Assembly: GCA_900541965.1 (NCBI GenBank)
Contig: UQLN01000021.1
Span: 4,455-68,454, forward strand
Source of the DNA: an uncultured Parabacteroides sp.
GTDB lineage: Bacteria; Bacteroidota; Bacteroidia; Bacteroidales; Tannerellaceae
Length of the DNA: 64,000 nucleotides
Direction: 5' to 3'
Positions 53,266 through 61,699 of this stretch are shown here, piece after piece (positions within the stretch are counted from its first letter, which is position 1; each line of letters starts with the position of its first letter). The notes under the pieces were generated by a model that did no database searches, had not been told where the DNA came from, and worked only from the letters and a program-made list of their open reading frames with translations. A program made the translations under genes and the position numbers.

Positions 53266-54957
53266 TTATTGTAAATATTCAACCAGCTTTGTCGGTAGAT
53301 AGAATGTGTTGTTTTTATCCACATACACAACAACAGAATTCAGGCGTACTTCATCCTGCCCTTTTTTACCTATCGTTACGATGTTGCTGAACGGAGTGAT
53401 ATTGATTTGTTTCTTTTTGTTCTTAACAACTAAAGAAGGAGAGCCTTTTTCATCTTTTGCCGGAATGATTTCACATTTGAAGTCTTTGAATACTTCCGTA
53501 TGAGGGGCAAAATTCTGAGCAGTCAGTTCTTCCAGTTTTCCATTAATACCAAACAGGGAACAGAGGTAATGATTCAATTCAATATTTGTAAGCATTCCTA
53601 ATGTACGTGTATCCTGAGGATGGTAAGCCGCCAGAAATACGTCTTCACCGGTATGGCCTCCTGTCGTAAAACCAAAACAGGTTTTGGAGGTAATCAATTT
53701 GGACATGAAAGATGTCAGAGAGCCACTATATAAGGAACCTTCCACATTATCGGAAGAACGTTTGTCTTTCGGAATAGGACTGTTTTTATAATCTTTACAG
53801 TTGTTCAGTGCATTCTGTTCTTCGGGGGTCAGTTCGAAGCCTGCATAGGTACGGAATACATCTTGTACTTCGGAAGCGGGAACGCTGTTTACTTTATTGG
53901 CGAAACCTTCTGCTGTCAGTTTATATAATGAGAACTGATAGAAAAGTTGGTCTTTACTCAACTTGTCATAACCTTTACAACGTGCTTGTCCGATACTGAC
54001 TCCGCCATTACCGTGGTCAGGAACAATAACTACGGCTGTTTCACCGTTTTGGCGGGCAAATTCCAAAGCTGCACCACATGCGCGGTCGAATGCGAGGAAG
54101 TCTGTAGCCATACCTACAGGATCGTTGGCATGAGCTGCCCAGTCTATTTTACTACCTTCAACCATAAGAAAGAATCCTTGAGGGTTTTTGGACAGTTTTT
54201 CAATTGCTTTACGAGTCATTTCTTCCAATGAAGGCTGTTGAGCCGGGTCGCGGTCGATGTCGTAATCCATTTCCCGGTCAGCAAATAAAGCCCACATTTT
54301 ATCTCCGGTGTAAGTACGCATGGAGTTGATGTCATTTTTGAAAACACCCCATCCGTTTTCTTTTAAATAAGCTTCACTTTCTGCAGGTAATAAAGAAACA
54401 CCACCTCCGATGACAACATTCAGGTCATTATGAGCCATTTGTGGTGCAATCCATTCGTATTTACCACGGTTGTAACTATGTGCGGAGCAGTCGGCCGGAG
54501 TTGCGTGTGGAAATTCACATGTAAATACCAATCCGGTAGATTTCCCTTGTAGTATTTTGGCTGCTTCCAGTACTGTCGTCAGGGGTTGGAATGCACGTTT
54601 AGGATCTGTCGGGTAAATATCATCTTCGACATCACTTTCCGGATAGGTGGAAACATATCCGGTACGGCTGGGCTGGCCGGTCATATAGCAGGAGGTTGTA
54701 GGAGCAGAATCTCCAATCGGAGCATTCGATGAGTGAGTACGAACTGTTCCGCACAAATAAGGGTCGATATTTAATTTCGGCTTATCCGGATTTGTATACC
54801 ATTGCAACCAGCGTGCCATAGATACGGTAGATAGAGATGTTCCATCCGGAATAAGGAGAATAACATTTTTGACCGGCTTGACGTTTTCCACATCCTGAGC
54901 TTTTGCCGGAATAAAAATGATTGCCAACAGTAATAAAAATGCAACCGTTTTTTTCAT
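53266..54957 (-). CDS. Alkaline phosphatase, secreted
   Basis: 563 residues with a signal peptide (MKKTVAFLLLLAIIFIPAKA). Classical alkaline phosphatase motifs: first metal-binding Asp in VILLIPDGTSLS, nucleophile Ser in PIGDSAPTTSC, MVEGSKIDWAAHANDP, VIVPDHGNGG and a C-terminal zinc His in TTGGHTGEDV. It releases phosphate from monoesters in the periplasm. The gene starts 11 bases after the M24 peptidase stop, suggesting co-transcription from the promoter at 56168. Confidence 0.95.
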   Translation of the reverse strand: MKKTVAFLLLLAIIFIPAKAQDVENVKPVKNVILLIPDGTSLSTVSMARWLQWYTNPDKPKLNIDPYLCGTVRTHSSNAPIGDSAPTTSCYMTGQPSRTGYVSTYPESDVEDDIYPTDPKRAFQPLTTVLEAAKILQGKSTGLVFTCEFPHATPADCSAHSYNRGKYEWIAPQMAHNDLNVVIGGGVSLLPAESEAYLKENGWGVFKNDINSMRTYTGDKMWALFADREMDYDIDRDPAQQPSLEEMTRKAIEKLSKNPQGFFLMVEGSKIDWAAHANDPVGMATDFLAFDRACGAALEFARQNGETAVVIVPDHGNGGVSIGQARCKGYDKLSKDQLFYQFSLYKLTAEGFANKVNSVPASEVQDVFRTYAGFELTPEEQNALNNCKDYKNSPIPKDKRSSDNVEGSLYSGSLTSFMSKLITSKTCFGFTTGGHTGEDVFLAAYHPQDTRTLGMLTNIELNHYLCSLFGINGKLEELTAQNFAPHTEVFKDFKCEIIPAKDEKGSPSLVVKNKKKQINITPFSNIVTIGKKGQDEVRLNSVVVYVDKNNTFYLPTKLVEYLQ

Positions 54958-54968
54958 GAGAATATAGT

Positions 54969-56141
54969 TTATAGGTGAATAATTTCTTCTTTGAACAGAG
55001 TGAGTTTTTCAATACCGTTTTCCGTAACAAGGAAACTATTTTCGATACCGACAGCACCTACACCCGGAATAACGAATTTAGGTTCGAGGGCAAATACCAT
55101 GTTGGGAGCCAGTACTTCTTTCGACCGGGGAGTCAGAACCGGCAACTCGTTAATCTGGATACCGATGCCATGGCCTACAAATTTTGCCTGTTGCTTTGTT
55201 CCCATGAAATAGGGAAGGAGCCCTTCATTTCCGGCGATTTTTTCAGCAATATTGTATAACTCGGCACATGCTGTTCCCGGGCGTGCAACATTTTCTATTT
55301 CGCTTTGTATAAAACGTGAAGTTTCATGAGCCCGGTAAGCAAGGTCCGTAAGACGTCCTACGGCAAATACACGAGTCATGTCAGTCATGTAAGAAGTATA
55401 GTTTCCTGCCATGTCTACCATAATAGCTGTGCCTTCTTTTAGCAGAGTTCCATTTGCACCTAATGGACAGGAGGCATCTATTCCACCACCGCCTAATGCG
55501 AAATCAAAAGGAGAGGGAGTTTCAGCATTTTCTCCGGCAAGGATACTTCCCATGAATATATCCATATTAGCACCGAATGCACGGAATAATCCGATAGAAC
55601 CGTTTTTACGCATCCTTTTTTCTATCTCATATTGAAATTCCAGGTCTGTCATTCCCGGACGGAAACATTCGGGTATTTCGGCATATGTTTTAGCATGCTG
55701 TTTGGCGGAGATACGGAATTGGGAGATTTCCCAAGGTGTTTTTATTTCTCTGAGTGTACGTATCAATGCTGTGGCATTTGCAGTCTCTTTCGGATTGAAT
55801 ACGTTTTGTAAACGAACATAATCATTATAAGTCAGCTCGTCTGCTTCCAGTAAAAGTTTATCAGGCATTTTCAGTCCATGAGTAGCAAATAGCTCCGGCA
55901 TTTGCTCCGGTTTGCGTATATATTCTACCTGATTGCCACTCAATCCGTTCGGACGTTTAATGAAGAACCAGGGAGCTCCTTCTACTGGCAGATAAAAATA
56001 TCCGCTATAAATACGTCCGGTTGTATAATACAGATTCACATCTACTGTAAGCAGGCAACCATCAGCATTTATTTGCTTCATTGCCTGCTGTATGCGATCC
56101 CATTTGAGTTGGAAATCGCTGATTAATTCTTGTTGTATCAT
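54969..56141 (-). CDS. M24-family metallopeptidase (Xaa-Pro peptidase type)
   Basis: 390 residues with the creatinase-like N-domain (about 1-140) and the pita-bread catalytic domain. Metal ligands: Asp pair in VDMAGNYTSYMTDMTRVF, His in VGHGIGIQINELPVL, Glu in FALEPKFVIPGVGAVG and Glu in GIENSFLVTE. It likely removes N-terminal residues before proline in cytoplasmic peptides. First gene of the pair with alkaline phosphatase. Confidence 0.92.
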   Translation of the reverse strand: MIQQELISDFQLKWDRIQQAMKQINADGCLLTVDVNLYYTTGRIYSGYFYLPVEGAPWFFIKRPNGLSGNQVEYIRKPEQMPELFATHGLKMPDKLLLEADELTYNDYVRLQNVFNPKETANATALIRTLREIKTPWEISQFRISAKQHAKTYAEIPECFRPGMTDLEFQYEIEKRMRKNGSIGLFRAFGANMDIFMGSILAGENAETPSPFDFALGGGGIDASCPLGANGTLLKEGTAIMVDMAGNYTSYMTDMTRVFAVGRLTDLAYRAHETSRFIQSEIENVARPGTACAELYNIAEKIAGNEGLLPYFMGTKQQAKFVGHGIGIQINELPVLTPRSKEVLAPNMVFALEPKFVIPGVGAVGIENSFLVTENGIEKLTLFKEEIIHL

Positions 56142-56167
56142 CTTCTACATTTTCATTTATCAAGCTT

Positions 56168-56175
56168 CAAAGGTA
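56168..56175 (-). promoter_or_regulatory. -7 box for M24-phosphatase operon
   Basis: Minus-strand TACCTTTG, 27 bases before the peptidase start, fits TAnnTTTG. Confidence 0.5.
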
Positions 56176-56181
56176 AAAAAA

Positions 56182-56367
56182 TTAAGTTAAGCAAGATATG
56201 AAGAAGATGTTATTTTTGTGTGTCTTTTTTGCTTTTGGAGTGATGTCTGTTTCCCGGGCACTTTGATACCAATAGGAGGCATCTCCATAACGGGACGTTT
56301 TATCGGAAGCCTTACTGTTAGAGCAAATGCCTAGCAATAGGAAAAATAAAAGAATAGATGTCCTCAT
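56182..56367 (-). CDS. Small secreted protein, 61 aa, unknown
   Basis: Begins with a good export signal (MRTSILLFFLLLGICSNSKA; LLGIC could serve as lipobox) followed by a short hydrophilic part with RYGDASYWYQSARETDI. It starts 9 bases after the M48 peptidase stop, so it is probably the last gene of the LemA-M48 operon. No family recognised. The short length makes it less certain, but signal peptide and spacing support it. Confidence 0.45.
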   Translation of the reverse strand: MRTSILLFFLLLGICSNSKASDKTSRYGDASYWYQSARETDITPKAKKTHKNNIFFISCLT

Positions 56368-56376
56368 AACTGTTTA

Positions 56377-57348
56377 TCAGAACTGTTCCAGTACCTGAAT
56401 CCTTTTTTCAATAGGAGGATGGGTGGCGAAAAGTCCACTCAGTCCGCTTAATGCGCTGCTTGCTTGTTTACCCGGATGTTGAATAAAGAGTTGTGCCACA
56501 TCTTCGCGCTGTACGGCTTCAATATCCGGGTCGGCGGATATTTTACGTAATGCACTTGCCAACGCCAAAGGGTTCTTTGTCATTTCAGCAGAACCGGCAT
56601 CTGCAAGATATTCCCGCTTGCGGGAGATTGCAAACCGCATTAATATCGAGAAGAAATAACCGATAGCCGAGATGATCATAATAAGCACTAATATCAGCGC
56701 CGTGTTATTTTTATCGTCTCTTCTGCTACGGGAAAAATTGGAATAGTAGACCGAACGCATAGCCATTTGTGAAATCATGGCAAAGATTCCAACGAAGACA
56801 ATAGAAATAATAAGCAGGCGGACATCATGGTTGCGTATATGGGAAAGTTCGTGTGCAATTACGGCTTCCAGTTCCTGGTCATCCAGTTTCTCTATAATCC
56901 CTTTGGAAAGAGTTACTGTATATGTCCGTTTATTTATCCCGCTGGCAAAGGCATTCAGTGAATCATCATTGATAATGTTGATTTGCGGCATTGCCATCCC
57001 TTGGCTCATACACAGGTTTTCCACAAGGTTGTATACCCGTTTATTGTCTTTTCTGCTTAAAGGCTCTGAGCCTGTGGCAGAATTGATGATGCTTGTATTG
57101 GCGAAGTAAGCGATGATGAACCAGATAAGCACTCCGCCTATTACATAAGGAGCAATATGAACGAACATTTCTGTAGAATAAGCCAGCAGTTGAGGAGTAG
57201 TCACTCCGTCGTCATTATAAGCCAGCATATTCAGCAAAAAACAGAATAGATATGTCAACCCTATGATCAGGCAAGGAAATAAAAGCAGCAGAAACAATGA
57301 CTTGATATTGTTTCTGCTCTGCTGGGTTTGAATACCAACGTACTCCAT
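56377..57348 (-). CDS. HtpX-like M48 zinc metallopeptidase
   Basis: 323 residues with membrane helices near 18-40, 65-85 and, after the active site, about 185-205 and 222-245. The zinc site is IAHELSHIRNHD (HExxH) with the third ligand Glu in KREYLADAGSAEM. DDSLNAFASGINKRTYTVTL precedes it as in HtpX. It probably degrades damaged membrane proteins. It follows lemA by 3 bases, a pairing widely seen in bacteria. Confidence 0.93.
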   Translation of the reverse strand: MEYVGIQTQQSRNNIKSLFLLLLFPCLIIGLTYLFCFLLNMLAYNDDGVTTPQLLAYSTEMFVHIAPYVIGGVLIWFIIAYFANTSIINSATGSEPLSRKDNKRVYNLVENLCMSQGMAMPQINIINDDSLNAFASGINKRTYTVTLSKGIIEKLDDQELEAVIAHELSHIRNHDVRLLIISIVFVGIFAMISQMAMRSVYYSNFSRSRRDDKNNTALILVLIMIISAIGYFFSILMRFAISRKREYLADAGSAEMTKNPLALASALRKISADPDIEAVQREDVAQLFIQHPGKQASSALSGLSGLFATHPPIEKRIQVLEQF

Positions 57349-57351
57349 ATT

Positions 57352-57915
57352 TTAGAATTTGATTTTGGGAGCTTCTTCCAATGTGGCACGTTGTTCTCCC
57401 AGGTCGAACATTACTTCTTTATGGAAACCGAACATGCCAGCTATTAAATTGGACGGGAATGTCTGTACGGCATTGTTCAGCTCTTTCGTAGCGGAATTGA
57501 AATAACGGCGGACTGCTGATAGTTTATTTTCCAGATCAGCAATTTCTTCCTGCAATTGGAGGAAATTCTGGTTTGCTTTCAGGTCCGGATATGCTTCCAA
57601 TGTTATTTTCAGTCCGGAAAGGGCAGAGGTCAATACATTTTCTGCTGCAATTTTTTCATCGATTGTTTTTGCACTCATGGCACCATTACGAGCATTGATA
57701 ACTCTTTCCAGTGTTTCTTTTTCGTGTGAAGCGTATCCTTTTACCGTTTCCACCAGTTGAGGAATGAGGTCGTGGCGCTGTTTGAGCTGTACATCGATGT
57801 CGGCAAACGCATTTTCGCGATTGTTGCGTAGCTTAACCAGTGAGTTGTAAAGGGAGATAATCCAGAATACAAGGATTACGATGACTGCTATTAAAATAAT
57901 GGTTGTTGTACTCAT
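57352..57915 (-). CDS. LemA-family membrane protein
   Basis: 187 residues from ATG 57915 (MSTTTIILIAVIVILVFWII). The open frame reaches 57960 but the extension is not signal-like and the membrane helix begins here. One N-terminal helix (about 3-22), then a long helical domain with NRENAFADIDVQLKQRHDLI, ARNGAMSAKTI and the RRYFNSATKELN segment typical of LemA. Function is poorly defined; usually linked to a neighbouring M48 peptidase, as here. Confidence 0.93.
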   Translation of the reverse strand: MSTTTIILIAVIVILVFWIISLYNSLVKLRNNRENAFADIDVQLKQRHDLIPQLVETVKGYASHEKETLERVINARNGAMSAKTIDEKIAAENVLTSALSGLKITLEAYPDLKANQNFLQLQEEIADLENKLSAVRRYFNSATKELNNAVQTFPSNLIAGMFGFHKEVMFDLGEQRATLEEAPKIKF

Positions 57916-58297
57916 AGTTTTTGATATTTTGTTTGTTAATAAATTACTTAATCTATACATACTAAACTATAGGTGGTTTTATCCACTTCTGCGACTGTCA
58001 TTAATGACTGCCATATGTAATGCAAACATACTAAAAATCTCTGGAATAAACGAATAAAAAGGGAGAAATGGCACTGAATGGCTTATGAATAAAGCGTTTG
58101 CGGTGCCAGATGAAGCCAACGGAGAAAACGGTAAAACGCAAAGAAAAGCGGATTTAGGAAGCAGTTAGGTTTTCAAATCATTACCTGTTCAAAAGTGATA
58201 TTTAACAGTCTCCGTACCGTTTGCGCTGCTCTGCTTAGGTTTGCTTATCAAGGTTTAACTCATTGATAATTAGTTTTGCAACCTAAAAAAGTTAGAC
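57916..58297. other. Junction between host genes and the mobile element
   Basis: Contains the lemA promoter box (minus-strand TATGTTTG, 58023-58030) and, to the right, the first copy of a repeated element regulatory sequence (58233-58283). The left end and attachment site of the element must lie between about 58031 and 58232, but the partner site is outside the window so I cannot mark it. No tRNA gene seen. Confidence 0.55.
58233..58283 (+). repeat. Mobile-element upstream repeat, copy 1
   Basis: GCTTAGGTTTGCTTATCAA, then GGTTT, GATAATT and TTTTGCAACC. It parallels 60161-60211 in order and spacing and lies just upstream of the integrase gene. Confidence 0.6.
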
Positions 58298-59521
58298 ATG
58301 AGCAGAAGCACATTCAAGGTGCTGTTCTACGTGAACGGCAGCAAGGAGAAAGACGGAATTGTTCCCATTATGGGACGAGTAACAATCAACGGGACTGTAT
58401 CGCAGTTCAGTTGCAAGCAGAGCATCCCGAAAACGCTTTGGGACGTGAAAGGGAACAAGGCGAAAGGCAAGGGACTAGAAGCAAGGGAAATCAATCTTGT
58501 CTTGGACAACATCAAGGCGCAAATCATCAAGCATTACCAACGCATATCCGACCGTGAGGCGTTTGTAACGGCAGAGATGGTGCGTAATGCCTATCAGGGT
58601 ATCGGCAGCGAATATGAAACACTTATCAAAGCATTCGACAAGGATTGCGCCAACTTTCTGAAACGTGTGGGTAAAGACCGCACCATCGGGACATACAAGG
58701 TGATGATGAGGGCACGGAACTATGTAGCCGCCTTTATCAAATCGTTCTATAAACGAAACGATATGTCCATGCTGGAGCTTACCCCCGATTTCATCAAGGA
58801 GTTTGCAGCCTACCTCACAGCGGAACGCAACCTGAAGAACGCCACGATATGGCTCAACTGCATGTGGCTGAAAGGTGTGGTGATGAGGGCACATTATAAC
58901 GGACTGATACCAAGAAATCCATTCGCACAGTTCCATATCAGCCCGAACGTGAAAGAGCGTGAGTATCTGACGGAGGACGAAATCAGAACCGTCATGACGC
59001 ACGAGTTTGAAAACCTTTCGTTAGCCTTTGTCCGTGACTTGTTCGTGTTCGCCTGTTTCACTGCACTTAGCTTTGTGGATATGAAAGAACTGACAACGGA
59101 TGAAATCGTGGAAGTAAACGGTGAGAAGTGGATAATCGGCAAACGCCACAAGACGGATGTTCCCTTTCAAGTGAAGTTGCTTGACATCCCTTTGCAGATA
59201 ATCGAACGATACAAACATCTATCCAAAGGCAAGCTGGTATTCGGAGAAATCAACTATTGGACGATGTGCAAGCAGTTGAAAAAGGTGATTAAGGAATGTG
59301 GCATTGAGAAGCAAATCTCATACCATTGTGCTCGCCATACCTTCGGAACGCTGGCTTTGACCAAAGGCATGCCAATAGAGAGTGTAAGCCGTGTCTTAGG
59401 GCATACAAACATTGTCACAACCCAAATCTATGCGAAGATAACCACGCAGAAATTGGATAATGACCTGACAATGTTCGGAAACAAACTTAATAAGGCATTT
59501 AATGATGTATCAATGACATAG
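58298..59521 (+). CDS. Tyrosine-type integrase of a mobilizable element
   Basis: 407 residues: arm-binding and core-binding domains (about 1-215, including KDRTIGTYKVMMRARNYV) and a catalytic domain with CARHTFGTLALTKG (His-x-x-Arg), VLGHTNIVTTQIYAKI (His and nucleophile Tyr). The first catalytic Arg position (normally GLR) reads ALSFVDMKEL, Ser in place of Arg, as reported for the CTnDOT integrase class. It catalyses integration and excision of the element extending to the right edge. Confidence 0.93.
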   Translation: MSRSTFKVLFYVNGSKEKDGIVPIMGRVTINGTVSQFSCKQSIPKTLWDVKGNKAKGKGLEAREINLVLDNIKAQIIKHYQRISDREAFVTAEMVRNAYQGIGSEYETLIKAFDKDCANFLKRVGKDRTIGTYKVMMRARNYVAAFIKSFYKRNDMSMLELTPDFIKEFAAYLTAERNLKNATIWLNCMWLKGVVMRAHYNGLIPRNPFAQFHISPNVKEREYLTEDEIRTVMTHEFENLSLAFVRDLFVFACFTALSFVDMKELTTDEIVEVNGEKWIIGKRHKTDVPFQVKLLDIPLQIIERYKHLSKGKLVFGEINYWTMCKQLKKVIKECGIEKQISYHCARHTFGTLALTKGMPIESVSRVLGHTNIVTTQIYAKITTQKLDNDLTMFGNKLNKAFNDVSMT

Positions 59522-59525
59522 CATT

Positions 59526-59897
59526 ATGGAAAGGGGAATTATTACAATGAATGAGCACGGTATAGTGTCTATACCGAATGGCGAGATATGGATGAATGAA
59601 ATGGAATTGACGGATTTGTTCGGGGTAATTGCCCCGACTGTCCGTGCTGCAATCCGAGCCATTTACAAAAACGGTATACTGAAAGAATACGAAGCTCAGA
59701 AGTATATCCTGTTGGAGAATGGGTGTTTTGCCGATGTGTACAATTTTCCTATGGTTGTCGCTCTTGCTTTCCGCATCAACTCCTATGGTGCGGAACAAGT
59801 ACGCAATATCTTATTAGAAAGAATGTACTTGCGAAAAGAGAAAACAAACATTTACTTTTCGCTGAATATGGGTGAAAAAGCTTCACCGATGAACTGA
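59526..59897 (+). CDS. Small RhuM-like protein of the mobile element
   Basis: 123 residues (or 116 from ATG 59547, which has GGAAAGGGGA upstream). It resembles the DNA-binding-like part of RhuM-family proteins: IWMNEMELTDLFGVIAPTVRA looks like a helix-turn-helix and NFPMVVALAFRINSYGAEQVR matches the RVNS-type motif of that family. It may regulate the element; the role is unproven. It starts 4 bases after the integrase stop. Confidence 0.7.
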   Translation: MERGIITMNEHGIVSIPNGEIWMNEMELTDLFGVIAPTVRAAIRAIYKNGILKEYEAQKYILLENGCFADVYNFPMVVALAFRINSYGAEQVRNILLERMYLRKEKTNIYFSLNMGEKASPMN

Positions 59898-60243
59898 ATT
59901 AAAATCTTGTATGATAAACGCATGACATTAGTATGTATAACCATACATACATCCATACGATAAGACGACCGAACGATTAGTTGATTAACTGGCTGATTTA
60001 TCAATAAACCGATTTATTAACCAATCGGCAGACATAAACAATATAGTCCGAGGAAGTACTCTGTACCAGTGCGTTTCTTCGGGCTTTCTTCTTTTCTTTC
60101 GCTTGAACATCCTCTACAACAAGTGCATTTTTTTATTCTAAGATTTGTTTGCACCGTTCCGCTTAGGTTTGCGTATCAATGTTTCGTGTAATACCCGATA
60201 ATTTTGCAGCCGTCTAATTATTAATCGATTAAGCGAATGGAGT
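59898..60243. other. 346-base intergenic region of the mobile element
   Basis: AT-rich, starts with clustered short repeats (CATACATACATCCATACGA and GATTA-like units, 59940-60030) and ends with the second copy of the element repeat (60161-60211). No gene seen. Confidence 0.55.
60161..60211 (+). repeat. Mobile-element upstream repeat, copy 2
   Basis: GCTTAGGTTTGCGTATCAAT, GTTT, GATAATT and TTTGCAGCC, matching 58233-58283. Lies 33 bases before the helicase gene. Confidence 0.6.
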
Positions 60244-61449
60244 ATGACAAAAATCAACATTAAGAGAGAGGAATTTATCCGTGTGGGTACAACTCTCTAC
60301 AAGTTAGTGAACCAGCCCCGATTGAATGGCGGCTATGTGAAGAAACGAATTCCGTGGAATGCCGAAACGCTCCGTCAGGACTATGGAAAGGGCTTTATGG
60401 CAACTGTTCCGAAATATGACGGTTTCTGTACTGTCCCCAACCATGTAAACTATCAGCTTGTAGTGGACAAGTTTCTAAACCTGTACGAACCGATAGGACA
60501 CAAACCCGTACAAGGGGACTTTCCCCATATCTGCTCATTGGTACGGCATATCTTCGGGGAGCAATACGAGTTAGGCATGGACTACCTACAACTGCTCTAT
60601 CTGCAGCCTGTGCAGAAACTGCCAATCCTGCTATTGGTGTCGGAAGAGCGAAATACAGGCAAAAGCACGTTTCTGAACTTTCTGAAAGTCATCTTTCAGA
60701 ACAACGTCACATTCAACACCAACGAAGACTTTCGCAGCCAGTTCAATTCCGATTGGGCAGGAAAGTTGCTGATAGTGGTGGATGAAGTGTTATTGAGCCG
60801 TAGGGAAGATAGCGAAAGATTGAAGAACCTCAGCACCACACTATCCTACAAGGTGGAAGCCAAAGGCAAAGACCGTGACGAGATTGCATTCTTTGCAAAG
60901 TTCGTGCTGTGCTCCAACAATGAGCACTTACCCGTAATCATTGACGCAGGAGAAACACGTTATTGGGCACGGAAGATTAACAGATTGGAAAACGATGATA
61001 CAAGTTTTCTGGAAAAGCTGAAAGAGGAAATCCCTGCTTTCCTCTACTTCCTTGCCCATAGGGTGTTATCAACGAAAAAAGAAAGCCGTATGTGGTTCAA
61101 TCCGATGTTGCTGCATACCGCAGCCCTACAACGCATTATCCGCAGCAACCGCAACCGGATAGAGATAGAAATGTCCGAACTCATACTTGACATGATGGAA
61201 AGTGTGGGTATTGAAAGCTTCTCCTTTTGTCTGAACGATATGATGCCATTGCTGATGAACACGCAGGTAAAGGCGGAGAAACATCAAGTTAGGAAAGTGG
61301 TGCAGGAGTGTTGGAAACTCATTCCGGCGCACAATACCCTTACCTACACCACCTATCAAGTAGATTACACACGTGACTACCATTATTCACCGATACGGAG
61401 AACGGGCAGGTTCTACACGGTAACGAAAGAACAGTTGGAAATACTATGA
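60244..61449 (+). CDS. Primase/helicase-like AAA+ protein of the mobile element
   Basis: 401 residues resembling P4-type/DUF5906 helicases of phages and mobile elements. Walker A SEERNTGKSTFLNFL, Walker B LLIVVDEVLL and a sensor Asn in FVLCSNNEHLPV are visible between about residues 130 and 240; the rest is helical. It probably unwinds element DNA for replication or mobilization together with the TOPRIM primase encoded downstream. Confidence 0.85.
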   Translation: MTKINIKREEFIRVGTTLYKLVNQPRLNGGYVKKRIPWNAETLRQDYGKGFMATVPKYDGFCTVPNHVNYQLVVDKFLNLYEPIGHKPVQGDFPHICSLVRHIFGEQYELGMDYLQLLYLQPVQKLPILLLVSEERNTGKSTFLNFLKVIFQNNVTFNTNEDFRSQFNSDWAGKLLIVVDEVLLSRREDSERLKNLSTTLSYKVEAKGKDRDEIAFFAKFVLCSNNEHLPVIIDAGETRYWARKINRLENDDTSFLEKLKEEIPAFLYFLAHRVLSTKKESRMWFNPMLLHTAALQRIIRSNRNRIEIEMSELILDMMESVGIESFSFCLNDMMPLLMNTQVKAEKHQVRKVVQECWKLIPAHNTLTYTTYQVDYTRDYHYSPIRRTGRFYTVTKEQLEIL

Positions 61450-61699
61450 TTATTTGATGAAATGATGAATAAGAATATAAATGCACTGAGCAACAGAATG
61501 ATATATCCTCATCAAATAAACATCAAAGTTATTGTACTGATGAAAAGAGAAAGCAATGCCGAACATCGTTTCTCTTTTGGTAAGCAGTTTGATGAAAGCA
61601 TGATGAGTTGTTATTTCACTGATTTTCACACAGTATTCTGTTACACTCATCAAATCATCAGTTTTTTTACTCATCACTAAATCCGTAGTAAATCATACA
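61450..61699. other. Structured region between the two replication genes
   Basis: TTTGATGA occurs four times in alternating orientation (about 61453, 61510, 61589 and 61649). TATTTGATGA (61451-61460) pairs perfectly with TCATCAAATA (61509-61518) and nearly so with 61648-61656. AAAAGAGAAA (about 61542-61551) pairs with TTTCTCTTTT (61569-61578), and AACAGAAT pairs with ATTCTGTT. The overlapping 72-codon frame looks incidental. Candidate origin or noncoding RNA. Confidence 0.5.

Noticed and set aside
57916..58297. tRNA gene as integration target of the mobile element
   Set aside because: No cloverleaf-capable sequence or TpsiC-like motif found in the junction.
59940..60030. CRISPR-like array in the short repeats of the mobile element
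   Set aside because: Units are only 4-8 bases, irregular, without spacers or cas genes nearby.
61462..61680. 72-codon reading frame between helicase and primase genes
   Set aside because: It translates the repeat-rich structured region, has no ribosome site and no recognisable features.
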